This document shows, piece after piece, positions 20,397 to 31,491 of a DNA stretch of 64,000 nucleotides (positions are counted from its first letter, which is position 1; every line of letters starts with the position of its first letter). Position numbers and translations under genes: made by a program. The DNA comes from an uncultured Ectothiorhodospiraceae bacterium (GTDB taxonomy: Bacteria; Pseudomonadota; Gammaproteobacteria; UBA6429; Thiohalophilaceae), in NCBI GenBank assembly GCA_947260005.1, contig CAMYOL010000007.1, forward strand, positions 111,529-175,528, read 5' to 3'. The notes below the pieces were generated by a model. That model was not told where the DNA came from and ran no database searches. It saw only the letters and a program-made list of their open reading frames with translations.

Positions 20397-21845
20397 TTAC
20401 TTTGCCTCCAGCAATGATTTAATTTCAGTTGCTATCGCACCAACGTTACCGGCACCCTGGGTTAATAAAATGTCGCCATCTTGTAATACACTTTTCAAGG
20501 CCTCGGGTAATTGCTTACCCGATTCAACAAATATCGGATCAACTTTTCCTCGCGTACGAATTGCACGAGATAATGCCCTTCCATCAGCACCGCTAATAGG
20601 CGTTTCCCCTGCGGGATAAACATCCAGTAAAACCAAATTGTCTACCTCAGATAACACGATACAAAAATCCTCAAATAGATCACGTGTCCGCGTATAACGA
20701 TGAGGTTGAAAAACAAGAACAAGACGTCGTTCAGGCCAGCCACTACGTATTGCCTGCACAACCGCAGCCACCTCTGTTGGGTGATGACCATAATCATCAA
20801 CATGCATCACCTTTCCATCACTAATTTTAATCTCGCCATAATGTTGAAATCGACGACCAATACCCTGAAATTGCTTGAGCGCCTCGATAATAGCCTGGTC
20901 TTTAATGCCCAGTTCATGCGCAACCGCAACCGCCGCTAAGGCATTTAAAATATTGTGGTGCCCTGGCATGTTCAATGATAATGACAGGCTTGAACCCTGC
21001 TCTTTAAACAGAACTTCAAAATGTGTCAGAAACCCTTCACTTTGAATATTGGTCACCCGAACATCTGCATCCTCATGCATCCCATAGGTCACTACCGGCC
21101 GAGTCACCTTTGGAATAATTTCCTGTATAACCGGGTCATCAAAACATAATACGGCTAAGCCATAAAATGGCAGGTGGTGCAAAAAATCTACAAAGGTTTG
21201 TTTTAGAACTTCAAAGTCGCCACCATAAGTTTCCATATGATCCGCATCTATGTTTGTTACTATGGATAACATCGGTTGCAACAACATAAACGAAGCATCA
21301 CTTTCATCTGCCTCGGCAACTAAATAGCGTCCACTTCCCAATCGGGCATTCGCATTGGCACTATTTAATTTTCCGCCAATAACAAATGTTGGATCCACTC
21401 CACCTTCAGCTAAAACACTCGCAATTAAACTGGTCGTGGTCGTTTTACCATGTGTTCCTGCTACCGCTATGCCATAACGGAAACGCATTAATTCAGCTAA
21501 CATTTCAGCCCGCGGAACAACAGGAATTCTTAATTCATGAGCAGCAATCACTTCCGGGTTATCGTCTTTTACTGCACTGGAGATCACCACAACATCGCAG
21601 TCTTTAGCATTAGCTTCTACATGACCAATAAATATTTTGGCTCCCATTGATTCTAATCGTTCAGTGACAGCGCTTTTGTTTATATCTGAGCCGCTCACTT
21701 CATAGCCTAAATTTAATACCACTTCAGCAATACCACTCATACCCGCGCCACCGATACCGACAAAATGAACACGTTTGATGCTACCCATACCCGGTTCTCC
21801 ACGACCGTGTTTAACGTCTGTTATGCGACGTGCGTGTTGTATCAT
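20397..21845 (-). CDS. murC: UDP-N-acetylmuramate--L-alanine ligase MurC
   Basis: Cytoplasmic Mur ligase adding L-Ala to UDP-MurNAc. The dinucleotide-like motif [16 protein letters not shown], the ATP loop [13 protein letters not shown] and the later [10 protein letters not shown] are typical. The 482 residues include about 19 extra residues before the conserved core. The start overlaps the murG stop as ATGA, so it is translationally coupled. Confidence 0.97.
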   Translation of the reverse strand: MIQHARRITDVKHGRGEPGMGSIKRVHFVGIGGAGMSGIAEVVLNLGYEVSGSDINKSAVTERLESMGAKIFIGHVEANAKDCDVVVISSAVKDDNPEVIAAHELRIPVVPRAEMLAELMRFRYGIAVAGTHGKTTTTSLIASVLAEGGVDPTFVIGGKLNSANANARLGSGRYLVAEADESDASFMLLQPMLSIVTNIDADHMETYGGDFEVLKQTFVDFLHHLPFYGLAVLCFDDPVIQEIIPKVTRPVVTYGMHEDADVRVTNIQSEGFLTHFEVLFKEQGSSLSLSLNMPGHHNILNALAAVAVAHELGIKDQAIIEALKQFQGIGRRFQHYGEIKISDGKVMHVDDYGHHPTEVAAVVQAIRSGWPERRLVLVFQPHRYTRTRDLFEDFCIVLSEVDNLVLLDVYPAGETPISGADGRALSRAIRTRGKVDPIFVESGKQLPEALKSVLQDGDILLTQGAGNVGAIATEIKSLLEAK

Positions 21846-22924
21846 CGCGCCACCTCAAGACAATGCTGCATCACAACCTGGGTCGCATCCCGGCGCGCTA
21901 ATTCATAGGCTCGGTTTGCCATACTCAATAATCTTTCACGGCCAGATATAAATAACTTATGTAACTCATTCGCCAATTTGTGTGACGTTAATTCATCTTG
22001 CTGAATCAGAATCCCTGCATTAGCATCAACCAAATATCGTGCATTTGCCGTCTGATGATCATCTACCGCATAGGGATATGGGACAAGTATGGAAGCCAGA
22101 CCAACGACACAAATCTCTGACACTGTCATTGCCCCAGAACGACATATGATCAAATCTGCCCATTCATAGGCTAAATCCATATCATCAATAAACTCAACAA
22201 CCTTAGCGTCCAGATTTTGATCCTGATAGGCCGTCATAGTTGTATCTGACTTTTGTTTTCCGGCCTGATGCCAAATCTCTAATTTATTTTCAGTACCTAA
22301 TATAGACAGAGCTTGTGGTACCACTTCATTTAACGCCTGTGCACCCAGGCTTCCACCAACAATCAGAATTCGAATGGCCATTTCACGATTAGCATATCGT
22401 TGTTCTGGATTATCCAGCTGTAATATTGAATCGCGTACCGGGTTTCCCGTATGGAAAGATTTTTTAGTCGCCTTAAATGCATTTGGAAAAGCTTCCAGCA
22501 AGCGGGTTGCTATTTTGCTTAACATGACATTAGTAAAACCTGGGATCGCATTTTGTTCATGAATGATCAATGGTTTTGCTAATAATCTAGAAGCAACCCC
22601 ACCTGGGCCGGTAACAAATCCACCCATACCTAATACAAAGTTTGGCTTTAACTTTAAACAAATTAAAATAGCATGCGTGGTTGCATATATAAGTTTAAAA
22701 GGTGCCAGTACTAAACGTAATGCACCATTTCCTCGTAGCCCTTGTATATTTATATACGAGATATCAAAGCCAGCTTGTGGTACAACTTTTGATTCGATAC
22801 CTGCACGAGTACCGAGCCAATGCACCGTAACTCCACAGGTACGTAATGCCTGGGCAACAGCAAGAGCTGGAAAAACATGTCCGCCTGTTCCGCCCGCCAT
22901 AATTAATGCAACTTTATCCTGCAT
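21842..22924 (-). CDS. murG: Lipid II synthase MurG
   Basis: Membrane-associated GT28 glycosyltransferase adding GlcNAc to lipid I. The N-terminal [17 protein letters not shown], the acceptor-side [13 protein letters not shown] and the donor-side [12 protein letters not shown] are present. The ATG at 22924 is preferred to an in-frame TTG at 22936 that would overlap ftsW. With the ATG the gap to ftsW is 2 bases. Confidence 0.96.
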   Translation of the reverse strand: MQDKVALIMAGGTGGHVFPALAVAQALRTCGVTVHWLGTRAGIESKVVPQAGFDISYINIQGLRGNGALRLVLAPFKLIYATTHAILICLKLKPNFVLGMGGFVTGPGGVASRLLAKPLIIHEQNAIPGFTNVMLSKIATRLLEAFPNAFKATKKSFHTGNPVRDSILQLDNPEQRYANREMAIRILIVGGSLGAQALNEVVPQALSILGTENKLEIWHQAGKQKSDTTMTAYQDQNLDAKVVEFIDDMDLAYEWADLIICRSGAMTVSEICVVGLASILVPYPYAVDDHQTANARYLVDANAGILIQQDELTSHKLANELHKLFISGRERLLSMANRAYELARRDATQVVMQHCLEVAR

Positions 22925-22926
22925 AG

Positions 22927-24126
22927 TTAATCCCAACGTTTTCCTTTTTGTATACTTCGATCTTCTTTACGAGTTTCATAATCGATTCTGACCAGCAACC
23001 CAATCGCAATACACATGGCAACCATGCTACTTCCACCATAACTCATAAAAGGCAGCGTTAAGCCTTTAGTCGGTAATACACCCATGTTGACTCCAATATT
23101 GATAAAGGCTTGCAGCGCAATCCAGATACCAATTCCATAAGCTACATACCCGGCAAATGGACGTTCACGAGTCTCCGCAGCACGACCTATTTTCAATATG
23201 CGATAAACTAAAAAGGTAAATAACGCTATAACAGTAATAACACCAAACAATCCAAGCTCTTCGGCTAACACAGCAAACAGAAAATCAGTGTGTGCCTCTG
23301 GTAAATAAAATAATTTTTGTACACTGGCCCCTAAACCAACGCCCATCCATTCACCACGTCCAAATGCAATTAATGCCTGCGTTAACTGGAAGCCGCTGTC
23401 AAAAGGATCACCCCACGGGTCTAAAAATCCTGTAAATCGTTTCATGCGGTATTCAGATGTTCTAATAAGCAATACCGCAGCAGATGAAACTGAGATTATC
23501 AATAATGAAAATTGCCCCGCTTTTACACCAGCAAGCCACATCATTGCAACCGCTGTGCTAATAAGAACGGCTGCTGCACCAAAATCAGGTTCCAATAACA
23601 GCAAAAACATAAGAAACGTTAACAGTCCGAGTGGGCGAAGAAATGCACTAGCTGTTGTCCTTACTGCCGTTGTATGGCGCACCAGGTAGCCCGCTAAATA
23701 TAAGATCATGAACAATTTTACAAACTCAGATGATTGCACATGCAGACCACCTAATGAGATCCAACGTGTACTATGATTTGCGGTTTTGCCTAAACCGGGA
23801 ACGAAGACCAGTATTAACAACAGGATGCTAACGATAACTAAAGCGGGTCCAAGTTCTTGCCACAAACGCATTGGTATCTTTGAGACGATTAACGCCGCGA
23901 AGACACCAATACCGGTAAACGTCAATTGACGCCATAAATAATAAAACGGCTGCCCGGTATTCTTTTCGGCTATCGATATTGATGTTGAACCAACCATAAT
24001 CAATCCTAAAATCAAAATTGATAAAATGGTTCCTAATAACCAGTAATCGGAGGTCCAGACTATTTTGGATTTTTTTTGCTTTTGATTAAATGCAGCATGC
24101 ATATATGAAGTTAATGTCTGACTCAA
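22927..24126 (-). CDS. ftsW: Septal peptidoglycan polymerase FtsW
   Basis: SEDS-family glycosyltransferase with about ten membrane segments that polymerises lipid II at the septum together with FtsI. Recognisable are the repeated hydrophobic segments, LLEPDFGAA, the loop QLTQALIAFGRGEWMGVGLG and the C-terminal LPTKGLTLPFMSYGGSS signature. A basic cytoplasmic N terminus precedes the first segment. It overlaps murD by 4 bases (ATGA). Confidence 0.96.
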   Translation of the reverse strand: MSQTLTSYMHAAFNQKQKKSKIVWTSDYWLLGTILSILILGLIMVGSTSISIAEKNTGQPFYYLWRQLTFTGIGVFAALIVSKIPMRLWQELGPALVIVSILLLILVFVPGLGKTANHSTRWISLGGLHVQSSEFVKLFMILYLAGYLVRHTTAVRTTASAFLRPLGLLTFLMFLLLLEPDFGAAAVLISTAVAMMWLAGVKAGQFSLLIISVSSAAVLLIRTSEYRMKRFTGFLDPWGDPFDSGFQLTQALIAFGRGEWMGVGLGASVQKLFYLPEAHTDFLFAVLAEELGLFGVITVIALFTFLVYRILKIGRAAETRERPFAGYVAYGIGIWIALQAFINIGVNMGVLPTKGLTLPFMSYGGSSMVAMCIAIGLLVRIDYETRKEDRSIQKGKRWD

Positions 24127-25517
24127 GAGGTCACCTCCTGAGCCAGACGAATAAATTCGTCGCCACGTTGTTCAAAGCCGGTAAACATATCGAAACTGGC
24201 ACAGGCTGGAGACAATAAAATCGTATCACCCGACTCAGCCAAGTGTTCCGCCTCTGCTACGGCCTCTTCTAAATTTTCAACGATTGTTACCTTTAGATTC
24301 TGTCCTAGATCAGCTTGAATTAACTGCGCATCCTCACCATAAATCAAAACCACTTTTGCATAATCCATTAACACCGGTTGTAAAGGAGAGAAATCCTGCC
24401 CTTTACCCTGACCACCCAATAGCACAATTAATTTTGGTGAGTCTTTGTCAGTACCCAGGCCTTTAATTGCAGCGAGAGAGGCACCAACATTTGTTGCTTT
24501 AGAATCATTAATCCAACTTACACCATGGCTTTCAAGCACCCATTGTGTACGATGAGCCAGCCCAGAAAATTCCTGAAGCGCTAAAATCATTGCTGTCATA
24601 GGAAACTTAGCACTATCACCCAGTGCTAATGCGGCAAGTGCATTGGCAATATTATGTTGCCCTTTAATTTTCAAGCTTGAGGTCGTCATTAGTTTATTCG
24701 TCCCTTTAGCCAACCAGATATATTCACCTTCACGAATCAAACCGAAATCACTATCTGTTTCGGGTACCTGCCGGGAAAAATAAACTATATTGCGTGACTC
24801 ACTAAAACTCCCTATCGCCTCTTCATCTTTGTTTACAATGACAATACCGTCACCATGGTAGATTTTTTTCTTCGCCATTTTATAATCGGCAAATGAATCA
24901 TAACGATCCATATGATCTTCACTGACATTCAAAATAGTACTCACTGCAGCATTAAAGCTATACGTCGTTTCCAGTTGAAAACTGGATAACTCAAGTACAT
25001 ACAGCTCTGTTTGCTGGTCATCAGTTAATAGATCTAAAACTGGCACACCAATATTCCCGCCAACAGCAACCTTGATGTTTGCTTGTCTGGCCATTTCACC
25101 TAACAGGGCGGTCACAGTGCTTTTACCATTCGAACCAGTTATAGCCACTATCGGCTTATCTGTGCATTGAGCAAAGAGTTCAACATCACCCATTATTTGT
25201 TTATTATTTTTTACTGCAAGTTTTACGATCGGCTCTTTTACAGAAATTCCAGGGCTCACTAACACTACGTCAAAATCGTTAACTTTATTTAAATCGAAAC
25301 AACCAAACATACACTCAACGTTCGGTAAATATTTCTTCAAGATATCAACGCCAGGTGGGTTCTCGCGACTATCCATCACTGAAAAATCAATATTTCGATC
25401 CGCTAAAAAGCGTGCACAAGAAACACCCGTTTGGCCTAAACCCAAAACGAGTACCCGCTGATCACTAAAAAGATCTGCACAAACTAATTGTTCATGTATA
25501 TTTTTCATCGCCAACAC
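24123..25517 (-). CDS. murD: UDP-N-acetylmuramoylalanine--D-glutamate ligase MurD
   Basis: Mur ligase adding D-Glu. The N-terminal VLVLGLGQTGVSCARFL, the ATP loop AITGSNGKSTVTALLGE and WINDSKATNVGA are characteristic. The start is either GTG at 25517 or ATG at 25508; the ATG would remove three residues. Length 461-464. It lies 12 bases after mraY. Confidence 0.96.
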   Translation of the reverse strand: MLAMKNIHEQLVCADLFSDQRVLVLGLGQTGVSCARFLADRNIDFSVMDSRENPPGVDILKKYLPNVECMFGCFDLNKVNDFDVVLVSPGISVKEPIVKLAVKNNKQIMGDVELFAQCTDKPIVAITGSNGKSTVTALLGEMARQANIKVAVGGNIGVPVLDLLTDDQQTELYVLELSSFQLETTYSFNAAVSTILNVSEDHMDRYDSFADYKMAKKKIYHGDGIVIVNKDEEAIGSFSESRNIVYFSRQVPETDSDFGLIREGEYIWLAKGTNKLMTTSSLKIKGQHNIANALAALALGDSAKFPMTAMILALQEFSGLAHRTQWVLESHGVSWINDSKATNVGASLAAIKGLGTDKDSPKLIVLLGGQGKGQDFSPLQPVLMDYAKVVLIYGEDAQLIQADLGQNLKVTIVENLEEAVAEAEHLAESGDTILLSPACASFDMFTGFEQRGDEFIRLAQEVTS

Positions 25518-25529
25518 AATCAGTTTCTC

Positions 25530-26612
25530 TTATCGTACCTTTAACGTTGCCAAACCAATTAACACCAAAATAACCGTAATGATCCAGAATCTCACAATCA
25601 CTCGAGGTTCAGGCCAACCTTTTAATTCAAAATGATGATGCAATGGTGCCATGCGAAAAATTCGTTTCCCTGTTAGCTTATAAGATGCAACCTGAATAAT
25701 GACGGACACCGTCTCCATTACAAATACACCGCCCATAATAAACAGGGCAAACTCCTGTCGAATCATAATCGCAACGACACCAAGTGCCGCACCTATAGAC
25801 AAAGCACCAATATCACCCATAAATACCTGAGCAGGATAGGTATTAAACCAAAGAAATCCTAAACCTGCGCCAACAAGTGCTCCACAGAAAACAACTAACT
25901 CACCCGCACCCGCAACATATGGAATCGATAAATATTCTGAAAAATTTGCATGTCCCGTTAAATAGGCAAAGATACCAAGTGCTCCACCAACCATGACGGT
26001 TGGTAATATTGCCAGGCCATCCAGACCATCCGTAAAATTCACCGCATTACTTGAACCGACAATGACAAGAAAAGATAAGCTTACGAAGGTAATGACGCCT
26101 AACGGAATAGCTACCGATTTAAAGAATGGCACTATTAATTCCTTTTCTACAGGCGATGCGGTTTCAAATAGATAAATTGAAACAACCAGGCCAAAAAATG
26201 ATTGCCAGAAAAACTTATAACGAGACTTTAAACCTTCAGGATCTTTTTTGATCAGTTTCTTATAATCATCAATCCAGCCAATAATACCGAAACTTAGTAA
26301 TACAAATAGTACAACCCATATTTGTCTATTATCCAGATCAGCCCACAACAGCGTAGCCACAGAAACTGCGATAAGAATAAGTGCTCCGCCCATCGTCGGA
26401 GTTCCCGCTTTAGAAAAATGAGTTTCAGGCCCATCATCACGTACGGTCTGTCCAATCTTTAAAATGCTTAATTTTTTTATCATGTAAGGACCGATAATGA
26501 ATGAAATCATTAATGCCGTTAACGCTCCTAAAATGGCACGCAAGGTCAGATAATTAAAGACATTAAAGCCACTATAATATTCAGCAAAGTATTGAGTTAA
26601 ATGGAACAGCAT
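25530..26612 (-). CDS. mraY: Phospho-MurNAc-pentapeptide transferase MraY
   Basis: Polytopic enzyme producing lipid I from UDP-MurNAc-pentapeptide and undecaprenyl phosphate. The 360 residues are exactly the usual size. Catalytic-site motifs include [18 protein letters not shown] (the DD pair), [10 protein letters not shown], and the C-terminal [19 protein letters not shown]. One base separates it from murF. Confidence 0.98.
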   Translation of the reverse strand: MLFHLTQYFAEYYSGFNVFNYLTLRAILGALTALMISFIIGPYMIKKLSILKIGQTVRDDGPETHFSKAGTPTMGGALILIAVSVATLLWADLDNRQIWVVLFVLLSFGIIGWIDDYKKLIKKDPEGLKSRYKFFWQSFFGLVVSIYLFETASPVEKELIVPFFKSVAIPLGVITFVSLSFLVIVGSSNAVNFTDGLDGLAILPTVMVGGALGIFAYLTGHANFSEYLSIPYVAGAGELVVFCGALVGAGLGFLWFNTYPAQVFMGDIGALSIGAALGVVAIMIRQEFALFIMGGVFVMETVSVIIQVASYKLTGKRIFRMAPLHHHFELKGWPEPRVIVRFWIITVILVLIGLATLKVR

Positions 26613-26613
26613 T

Positions 26614-27972
26614 TTATTTATCTCCGTTTTGCGCAGATTGAACTAGCGCATCCACGATGACTTCCATTTTCATTAAACGAGATCCTTTCACTAACAGCGT
26701 GACATCACCTGCCAGGCAGTTTTTCAGATCTGAAACCATGCTTGGTTTATCATCAAAAACCTTACTGTTTGGGCCAAAACTCTTAGCAGCTAAACGAGCG
26801 TACTGACCTATTGTATAAAGTTTTGTTACGCCAGAATTTCGTGCTTGCTTGCCTGCTTGTATATGCAATTTTTCAGTTTCTTTACCAAGCTCACCCATAT
26901 CCCCCAATGCCAGCAAATGTTCACCTGGGTAATTATTCAAAACGGATAACGCCACTCCTAATGAAGCGGGATTTGCATTATAAGTATCATCAATAATGCG
27001 ACTCCCATTACATCCTGCTTTAAGTTGTAAACGGCCGGTTACCCCTTGAATAGCCTCTAGCCCTTGTTTAATAGATTCCAGGCTCGTTCCAATCGCAATG
27101 CATGCCGCGACCGCAGCCAATGCGTTCATTACATTATGTTCACCGAGCATTTTAAATTTCACATCAATATTACCAACAGGGGTCGATATTAAGATATGTT
27201 CAGACTTTTGTACTGCGCTCACATTCGCTTCTGAGTTCATACCGAAGGTAATCGATTTTTTAGTTCCGCATAATGATTGCCAATACTCAAAATAATTATC
27301 ATCAGCATTCAAGATGGCCGTACCATCTTCGCCAAGCTGTTCAAATATCTCACCCTTCGATTTCGCAACGCCATCTATATCACCAAACCCCTCTAGATGA
27401 GCTGGACCGGCGTTAGTCAAGATGGCCACGGTGGGCGATGAAAGTTTAGTTAGATACTCAATTTCTTTTGGATGATTGGCTCCCATTTCAATAACGGCCG
27501 CATCATGATGCTTATCCAGCTGCAATAATGTTAGTGGCATGCCAATTTCGTTATTTAAGTTTCCTTGCGTCGCTAACACTCTATTTTCGCAAGACAATAT
27601 TGATGTCGTAATCTCTTTTACCGTTGTTTTACCATTACTGCCTGTTATTCCGATTAATGGAATTGAAAATTGATTTCGCCATGCCTGTGCAAGCAGACCT
27701 AACGCAATATAAGTATCTTTTACAATTATTTGTGGCAAAGACGTTGCTATCTCTTTTTCGACTAGAATAGCAGCAGCATGTCGTTGTTCTGCATGATGAA
27801 CAAAATCATGCCCATCGAATGAAGGACCTTTTAAGGCAATAAATAATTTACCTTTTGCCACACTCCTTGAATCAGTACTTACACCAGTAACGCGTAAATC
27901 ATCACCAACTAACTCTCCGTCGATAACTCGAGCAATGTGGTCCAGATTCCAGTTAAATGAGATGCTGGTCAT
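26614..27972 (-). CDS. murF: UDP-N-acetylmuramoyl-tripeptide--D-Ala-D-Ala ligase MurF
   Basis: Adds the D-Ala-D-Ala dipeptide made by Ddl. The N-terminal domain holds [19 protein letters not shown], the ATP loop [14 protein letters not shown] follows, and [13 protein letters not shown] marks the C-terminal domain. Length 452 is typical. The start overlaps the murE stop by 4 bases. Confidence 0.97.
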   Translation of the reverse strand: MTSISFNWNLDHIARVIDGELVGDDLRVTGVSTDSRSVAKGKLFIALKGPSFDGHDFVHHAEQRHAAAILVEKEIATSLPQIIVKDTYIALGLLAQAWRNQFSIPLIGITGSNGKTTVKEITTSILSCENRVLATQGNLNNEIGMPLTLLQLDKHHDAAVIEMGANHPKEIEYLTKLSSPTVAILTNAGPAHLEGFGDIDGVAKSKGEIFEQLGEDGTAILNADDNYFEYWQSLCGTKKSITFGMNSEANVSAVQKSEHILISTPVGNIDVKFKMLGEHNVMNALAAVAACIAIGTSLESIKQGLEAIQGVTGRLQLKAGCNGSRIIDDTYNANPASLGVALSVLNNYPGEHLLALGDMGELGKETEKLHIQAGKQARNSGVTKLYTIGQYARLAAKSFGPNSKVFDDKPSMVSDLKNCLAGDVTLLVKGSRLMKMEVIVDALVQSAQNGDK

Positions 27973-29513
27973 AGCGGTAAACCTTGTAAATAATCTGTCA
28001 CAACATCTGCATCATTAAACGGAAATCGATTTTCACCTATTTGCTGATAGGCTTCATGCCCTTTACCGGCGATTAAAACCACTTCATTATCTTTTGCCTT
28101 ACTAAGCGCAGCATAAATGGCCTCACGGCGATCAACTTTAGTGATTACATTTTCTGAATTACTTATTCCAGACAATATGTCATTAATGATTTCTTCAGCA
28201 TCTTCATTACGTGGGTTATCACTTGTGACAATAACGTGTTCAGCTAGCTCGCTGGCAATGGCGCCCATTATTGGTCTTTTTTCTTTATCCCTGTCACCAC
28301 CACATCCAAATACGCACCATATTGGCTGAGAAAAATGTTCATGCATGGTCAACAAAGATTGTTTTAAAGCATCGGGGGTGTGAGCGTAATCGACTATTAT
28401 CGTTCTATGTGGAACCTGAGTAGCCAGTGATGATTGTTCTACAATAGATAATCGTCCATTGACTGTTTGAACCAAATTCAACTTTGATGCAATGTCGTTA
28501 AGCGATGTTTTATTGATTAACAAGATTCCAGCTGTCGCCAATAAGTTATAAACATTAAATAAACCGTATACCGGACTGGTGATCTTGATGTTTCCAGCTG
28601 GCGTATGAAGATCAAATTCTAGCCCCAATTCAGTCTGTAATATATTATTTGCATAGATATCAGGTTGTGTTGATTCATTTTTTAAACCATAACTCAGTAC
28701 CTGAATGTTTTTACTTATTTGTGACTGTAATTTTCTACCAAATGTATCGTCAATATTAATGACAGCATAGCGTATACCTTCCATAGTGAATAAACGTGCT
28801 TTTGTTCGAGCATATTCTTCCAGGCTGCCATGATAATCCAGGTGATCATGAGTTAAGTTTGTAAACACGGCACTATCAAATGCTATGTTATCAACCCGCC
28901 CCTGATCCAGAGCATGCGATGACACTTCCATAGCGACAAATTTAACACCCTGTTGCTGCATTTCAGCTAACCATTTATGACAGGTAACCACATCCGGTGT
29001 TGTATGTGAACTAATATGCAGGTTATCCAGTTGCCCCCAACCTAAAGTACCAATAACACCAGTAGTCGATGATTCTCCCAATGCATTAGCAATAAAGTGA
29101 CTACAGGATGTTTTACCATTGGTACCAGTAATTCCGATGACTTGCATTTTCTTTGAAGGACCCTGATAGAAACGGTCGGCTATCTTGCCGACCTTGTTTG
29201 TTAAATCCTCAATTGCAATCACAGGCACTTTTAGTCCATCTTTATTTACCCTCCAGGCAACGGGTATAGGTACCGCTCCTTGCTCACACCCCCAAATAAC
29301 AGCACTGGCACCCGATTCTATCGCTGCATCGATAAACTCTCGTCCATTAACTGTCGCTCCGGGTAATGCAATAAACAAAGAATTATTTTGTACATTACGG
29401 CTATCGAGTACTACATCTTCTACAACTATCGTGACAAAATCTTTTACTTCAACAAATCCATCCAACAATTTGCTAAGTAAAATTTTTAATGGAATGTGAT
29501 TCGCTGTCATCAT
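27969..29513 (-). CDS. murE: UDP-N-acetylmuramoyl-tripeptide synthetase MurE (meso-DAP type)
   Basis: Mur ligase adding the third residue. The ATP loop VIGITGTNGKTSCSHF and the substrate motif DNPRNEDAEEI are present. DNPR is the signature of enzymes that use meso-diaminopimelate, so the wall should be of the usual Gram-negative A1-gamma type. Length 514. Overlaps with ftsI (upstream) and murF (downstream) by 4 bases each. Confidence 0.97.
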   Translation of the reverse strand: MMTANHIPLKILLSKLLDGFVEVKDFVTIVVEDVVLDSRNVQNNSLFIALPGATVNGREFIDAAIESGASAVIWGCEQGAVPIPVAWRVNKDGLKVPVIAIEDLTNKVGKIADRFYQGPSKKMQVIGITGTNGKTSCSHFIANALGESSTTGVIGTLGWGQLDNLHISSHTTPDVVTCHKWLAEMQQQGVKFVAMEVSSHALDQGRVDNIAFDSAVFTNLTHDHLDYHGSLEEYARTKARLFTMEGIRYAVINIDDTFGRKLQSQISKNIQVLSYGLKNESTQPDIYANNILQTELGLEFDLHTPAGNIKITSPVYGLFNVYNLLATAGILLINKTSLNDIASKLNLVQTVNGRLSIVEQSSLATQVPHRTIIVDYAHTPDALKQSLLTMHEHFSQPIWCVFGCGGDRDKEKRPIMGAIASELAEHVIVTSDNPRNEDAEEIINDILSGISNSENVITKVDRREAIYAALSKAKDNEVVLIAGKGHEAYQQIGENRFPFNDADVVTDYLQGLPL

Positions 29514-31228
29514 TTCATTCCACCTAATAATGCAAACGTATTTTCATTCTCTGGCAATACATCAGGAGCGATATCTAATAAACGTAATGCACCCGCCATA
29601 ACATGACTAAATACGGGTGCCGCTACTTCGCCACCATAATAATGTTCACCACGCGGTTCATGAATGGTTATTGCCATTACCAATCTGGGATTATCTGCGG
29701 GTGCCATGCCAACAAAAGTCGAAATATACTTATTATCGGTATAACCATTTTTACCTACTTTTTTGACCGTACCCGTTTTGCCTGCAACATGATAGCCAGG
29801 GACACTCGCTTTTGTGCCTGTGCCACCATCACTGACCACTGCCTTTAACATTTTTATGACTTGTTTTGTATATTTTTTGGAAATAATTTGTTCGCCATCA
29901 ACATCAGTCGATTGTAATTCAATAGTGACCGGTTTTAATTTCCCACCGCTAGCAAGTACCGAGTAGGCCCGGGCAAGCTGCAATGTAGTTACCGACAATC
30001 CGTAACCATAAGATAAGGTTGCACGTTCTATATCACGCCAGACTCGAGGTTGATTAATCGAACCTTCCACTTCACCGGATAAGCCACTTTGGGACAAGTC
30101 ACCAAAACCAACTCTACGATGTAATTTAACCAAATCGTTTGCTTTAATCGCTAAAGCCAATTTTGATGCGCCAACATTGCTGGATTTTGAGATCACCTTG
30201 CCTAATGAAATTCGACCGTAATTTTTTATATCTTTGATAATACGACCGCTTGCCTTCATGTATCCCGGACTAGTATCAATAGTGCTAGAGGCAGAAAACT
30301 TGCCTGACTCCAGGGCTGCAACAATTGTAAATGGTTTCACGGTTGAACCCGGCTCAAATGTGTCAGTAACCACACGGTTACGATATCGATATCCTTTCAA
30401 GCTACTACGATTATTTGGATTAAACGAAGGTTGATTAACCATTGCCAATACTTCACCCGTTTGCACATCAAGTATGACTGCTGAGCCAGATTTTGCCTTG
30501 TGTTTAAATACGGCACGTTTTAACTCACGATAAGTTAAGTACTGCAAACGACGGTCAATGCTTAAGACTAAATCTTTTCCAGCGCGAGGTTGTTTTATTA
30601 AATCGATATAATTGACAACTCGACCAAGATTATCGGTCATAACAACCTGTTGCCCTTTTTCACCTTTAAGCCACTGCTGATAAGCCAGCTCAATACCTTC
30701 CTGTCCTTTATCATCGACATCGGTGAATCCAATAATATGGGCCGTTACCTCACCGGTTGGATAATAACGACGGTATTCACGACGTAGCGATATGCCTGGA
30801 ATATTTAGAGCCGTAACTTTCTTTGCTTGTGACGGAATAATACGTCGTTTTAAATAAACAAAACTTTTATTGGCTTTTTTCTTATCATTAACAAGCTTAC
30901 TGATCTGCTGTGGCTTAATATCCAGTGTCTTAGCAAGCCTGGCCAATTGAGCCGGTGTAACAGCAAAGCGTCGTGGATCAGCACAAATTGAATCTACCGG
31001 TGTGCTAACCGCTAGTGGCTCACCATGGCGATCGACAATCATACCTCGATGCGCTGCCACCGGTAACTCACGAATTGAACGAGCATCGCCCTGACCTATT
31101 AAAAACTCTTTGTTGGTCACATGTAAATCAAAGGCGCGAACCACTAAGGCAATCGGAACGATCAACACGATCACCAGGACAGTGCCTATCCGAAATCGAC
31201 TTGCTGGTTTGTGTACAGTCTCAGTCAT
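29510..31228 (-). CDS. ftsI: Penicillin-binding protein 3 FtsI, septal transpeptidase
   Basis: Septum-specific transpeptidase partner of FtsW. One N-terminal membrane segment (VLVIVLIVPIALVVRAF) is followed by the PBP dimerisation domain (RGMIVDRHGEPLAV) and the transpeptidase domain. The active-site motifs are intact: STVK in EPGSTVKPF, SSN in ISKSSNVGA, and KTGT in VAGKTGTVKKV. Length 572. Overlaps ftsL and murE by 4 bases each. Confidence 0.97.
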   Translation of the reverse strand: MTETVHKPASRFRIGTVLVIVLIVPIALVVRAFDLHVTNKEFLIGQGDARSIRELPVAAHRGMIVDRHGEPLAVSTPVDSICADPRRFAVTPAQLARLAKTLDIKPQQISKLVNDKKKANKSFVYLKRRIIPSQAKKVTALNIPGISLRREYRRYYPTGEVTAHIIGFTDVDDKGQEGIELAYQQWLKGEKGQQVVMTDNLGRVVNYIDLIKQPRAGKDLVLSIDRRLQYLTYRELKRAVFKHKAKSGSAVILDVQTGEVLAMVNQPSFNPNNRSSLKGYRYRNRVVTDTFEPGSTVKPFTIVAALESGKFSASSTIDTSPGYMKASGRIIKDIKNYGRISLGKVISKSSNVGASKLALAIKANDLVKLHRRVGFGDLSQSGLSGEVEGSINQPRVWRDIERATLSYGYGLSVTTLQLARAYSVLASGGKLKPVTIELQSTDVDGEQIISKKYTKQVIKMLKAVVSDGGTGTKASVPGYHVAGKTGTVKKVGKNGYTDNKYISTFVGMAPADNPRLVMAITIHEPRGEHYYGGEVAAPVFSHVMAGALRLLDIAPDVLPENENTFALLGGMK

Positions 31229-31491
31229 GGCCTTACGACTATTACCTCATTATAATCAACATTACGCATCGCTAAGCGCTTGCGTGCCGCACCTTCAACA
31301 CGCGCATGCGTCGCCCAGGTACTTTGTTCCAGTTGCAATCTATCCCAGTCCACATTCAAATCATCACGGGTTGTTTGTAAACCGCGTAATTCGACATACA
31401 ACATACGATTATGGTGTTTTGAATAAATAACACCGATAGCGCTTATTACGATGACGACTAATAATCCCAAATTGATCAGGCGCATCCTCAT
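31225..31491 (-). CDS. ftsL: Cell division protein FtsL
   Basis: Small bitopic protein of the FtsQLB complex. The 88 residues contain one membrane segment near the N terminus (LINLGLLVVIVISAIGVIY) and a short periplasmic coiled coil with LQLEQSTWATHARVEGAARKRL-type heptads, the usual FtsL end. Position between rsmH and ftsI with ATGA overlaps at both ends supports the call more than sequence alone. Confidence 0.93.
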   Translation of the reverse strand: MRMRLINLGLLVVIVISAIGVIYSKHHNRMLYVELRGLQTTRDDLNVDWDRLQLEQSTWATHARVEGAARKRLAMRNVDYNEVIVVRP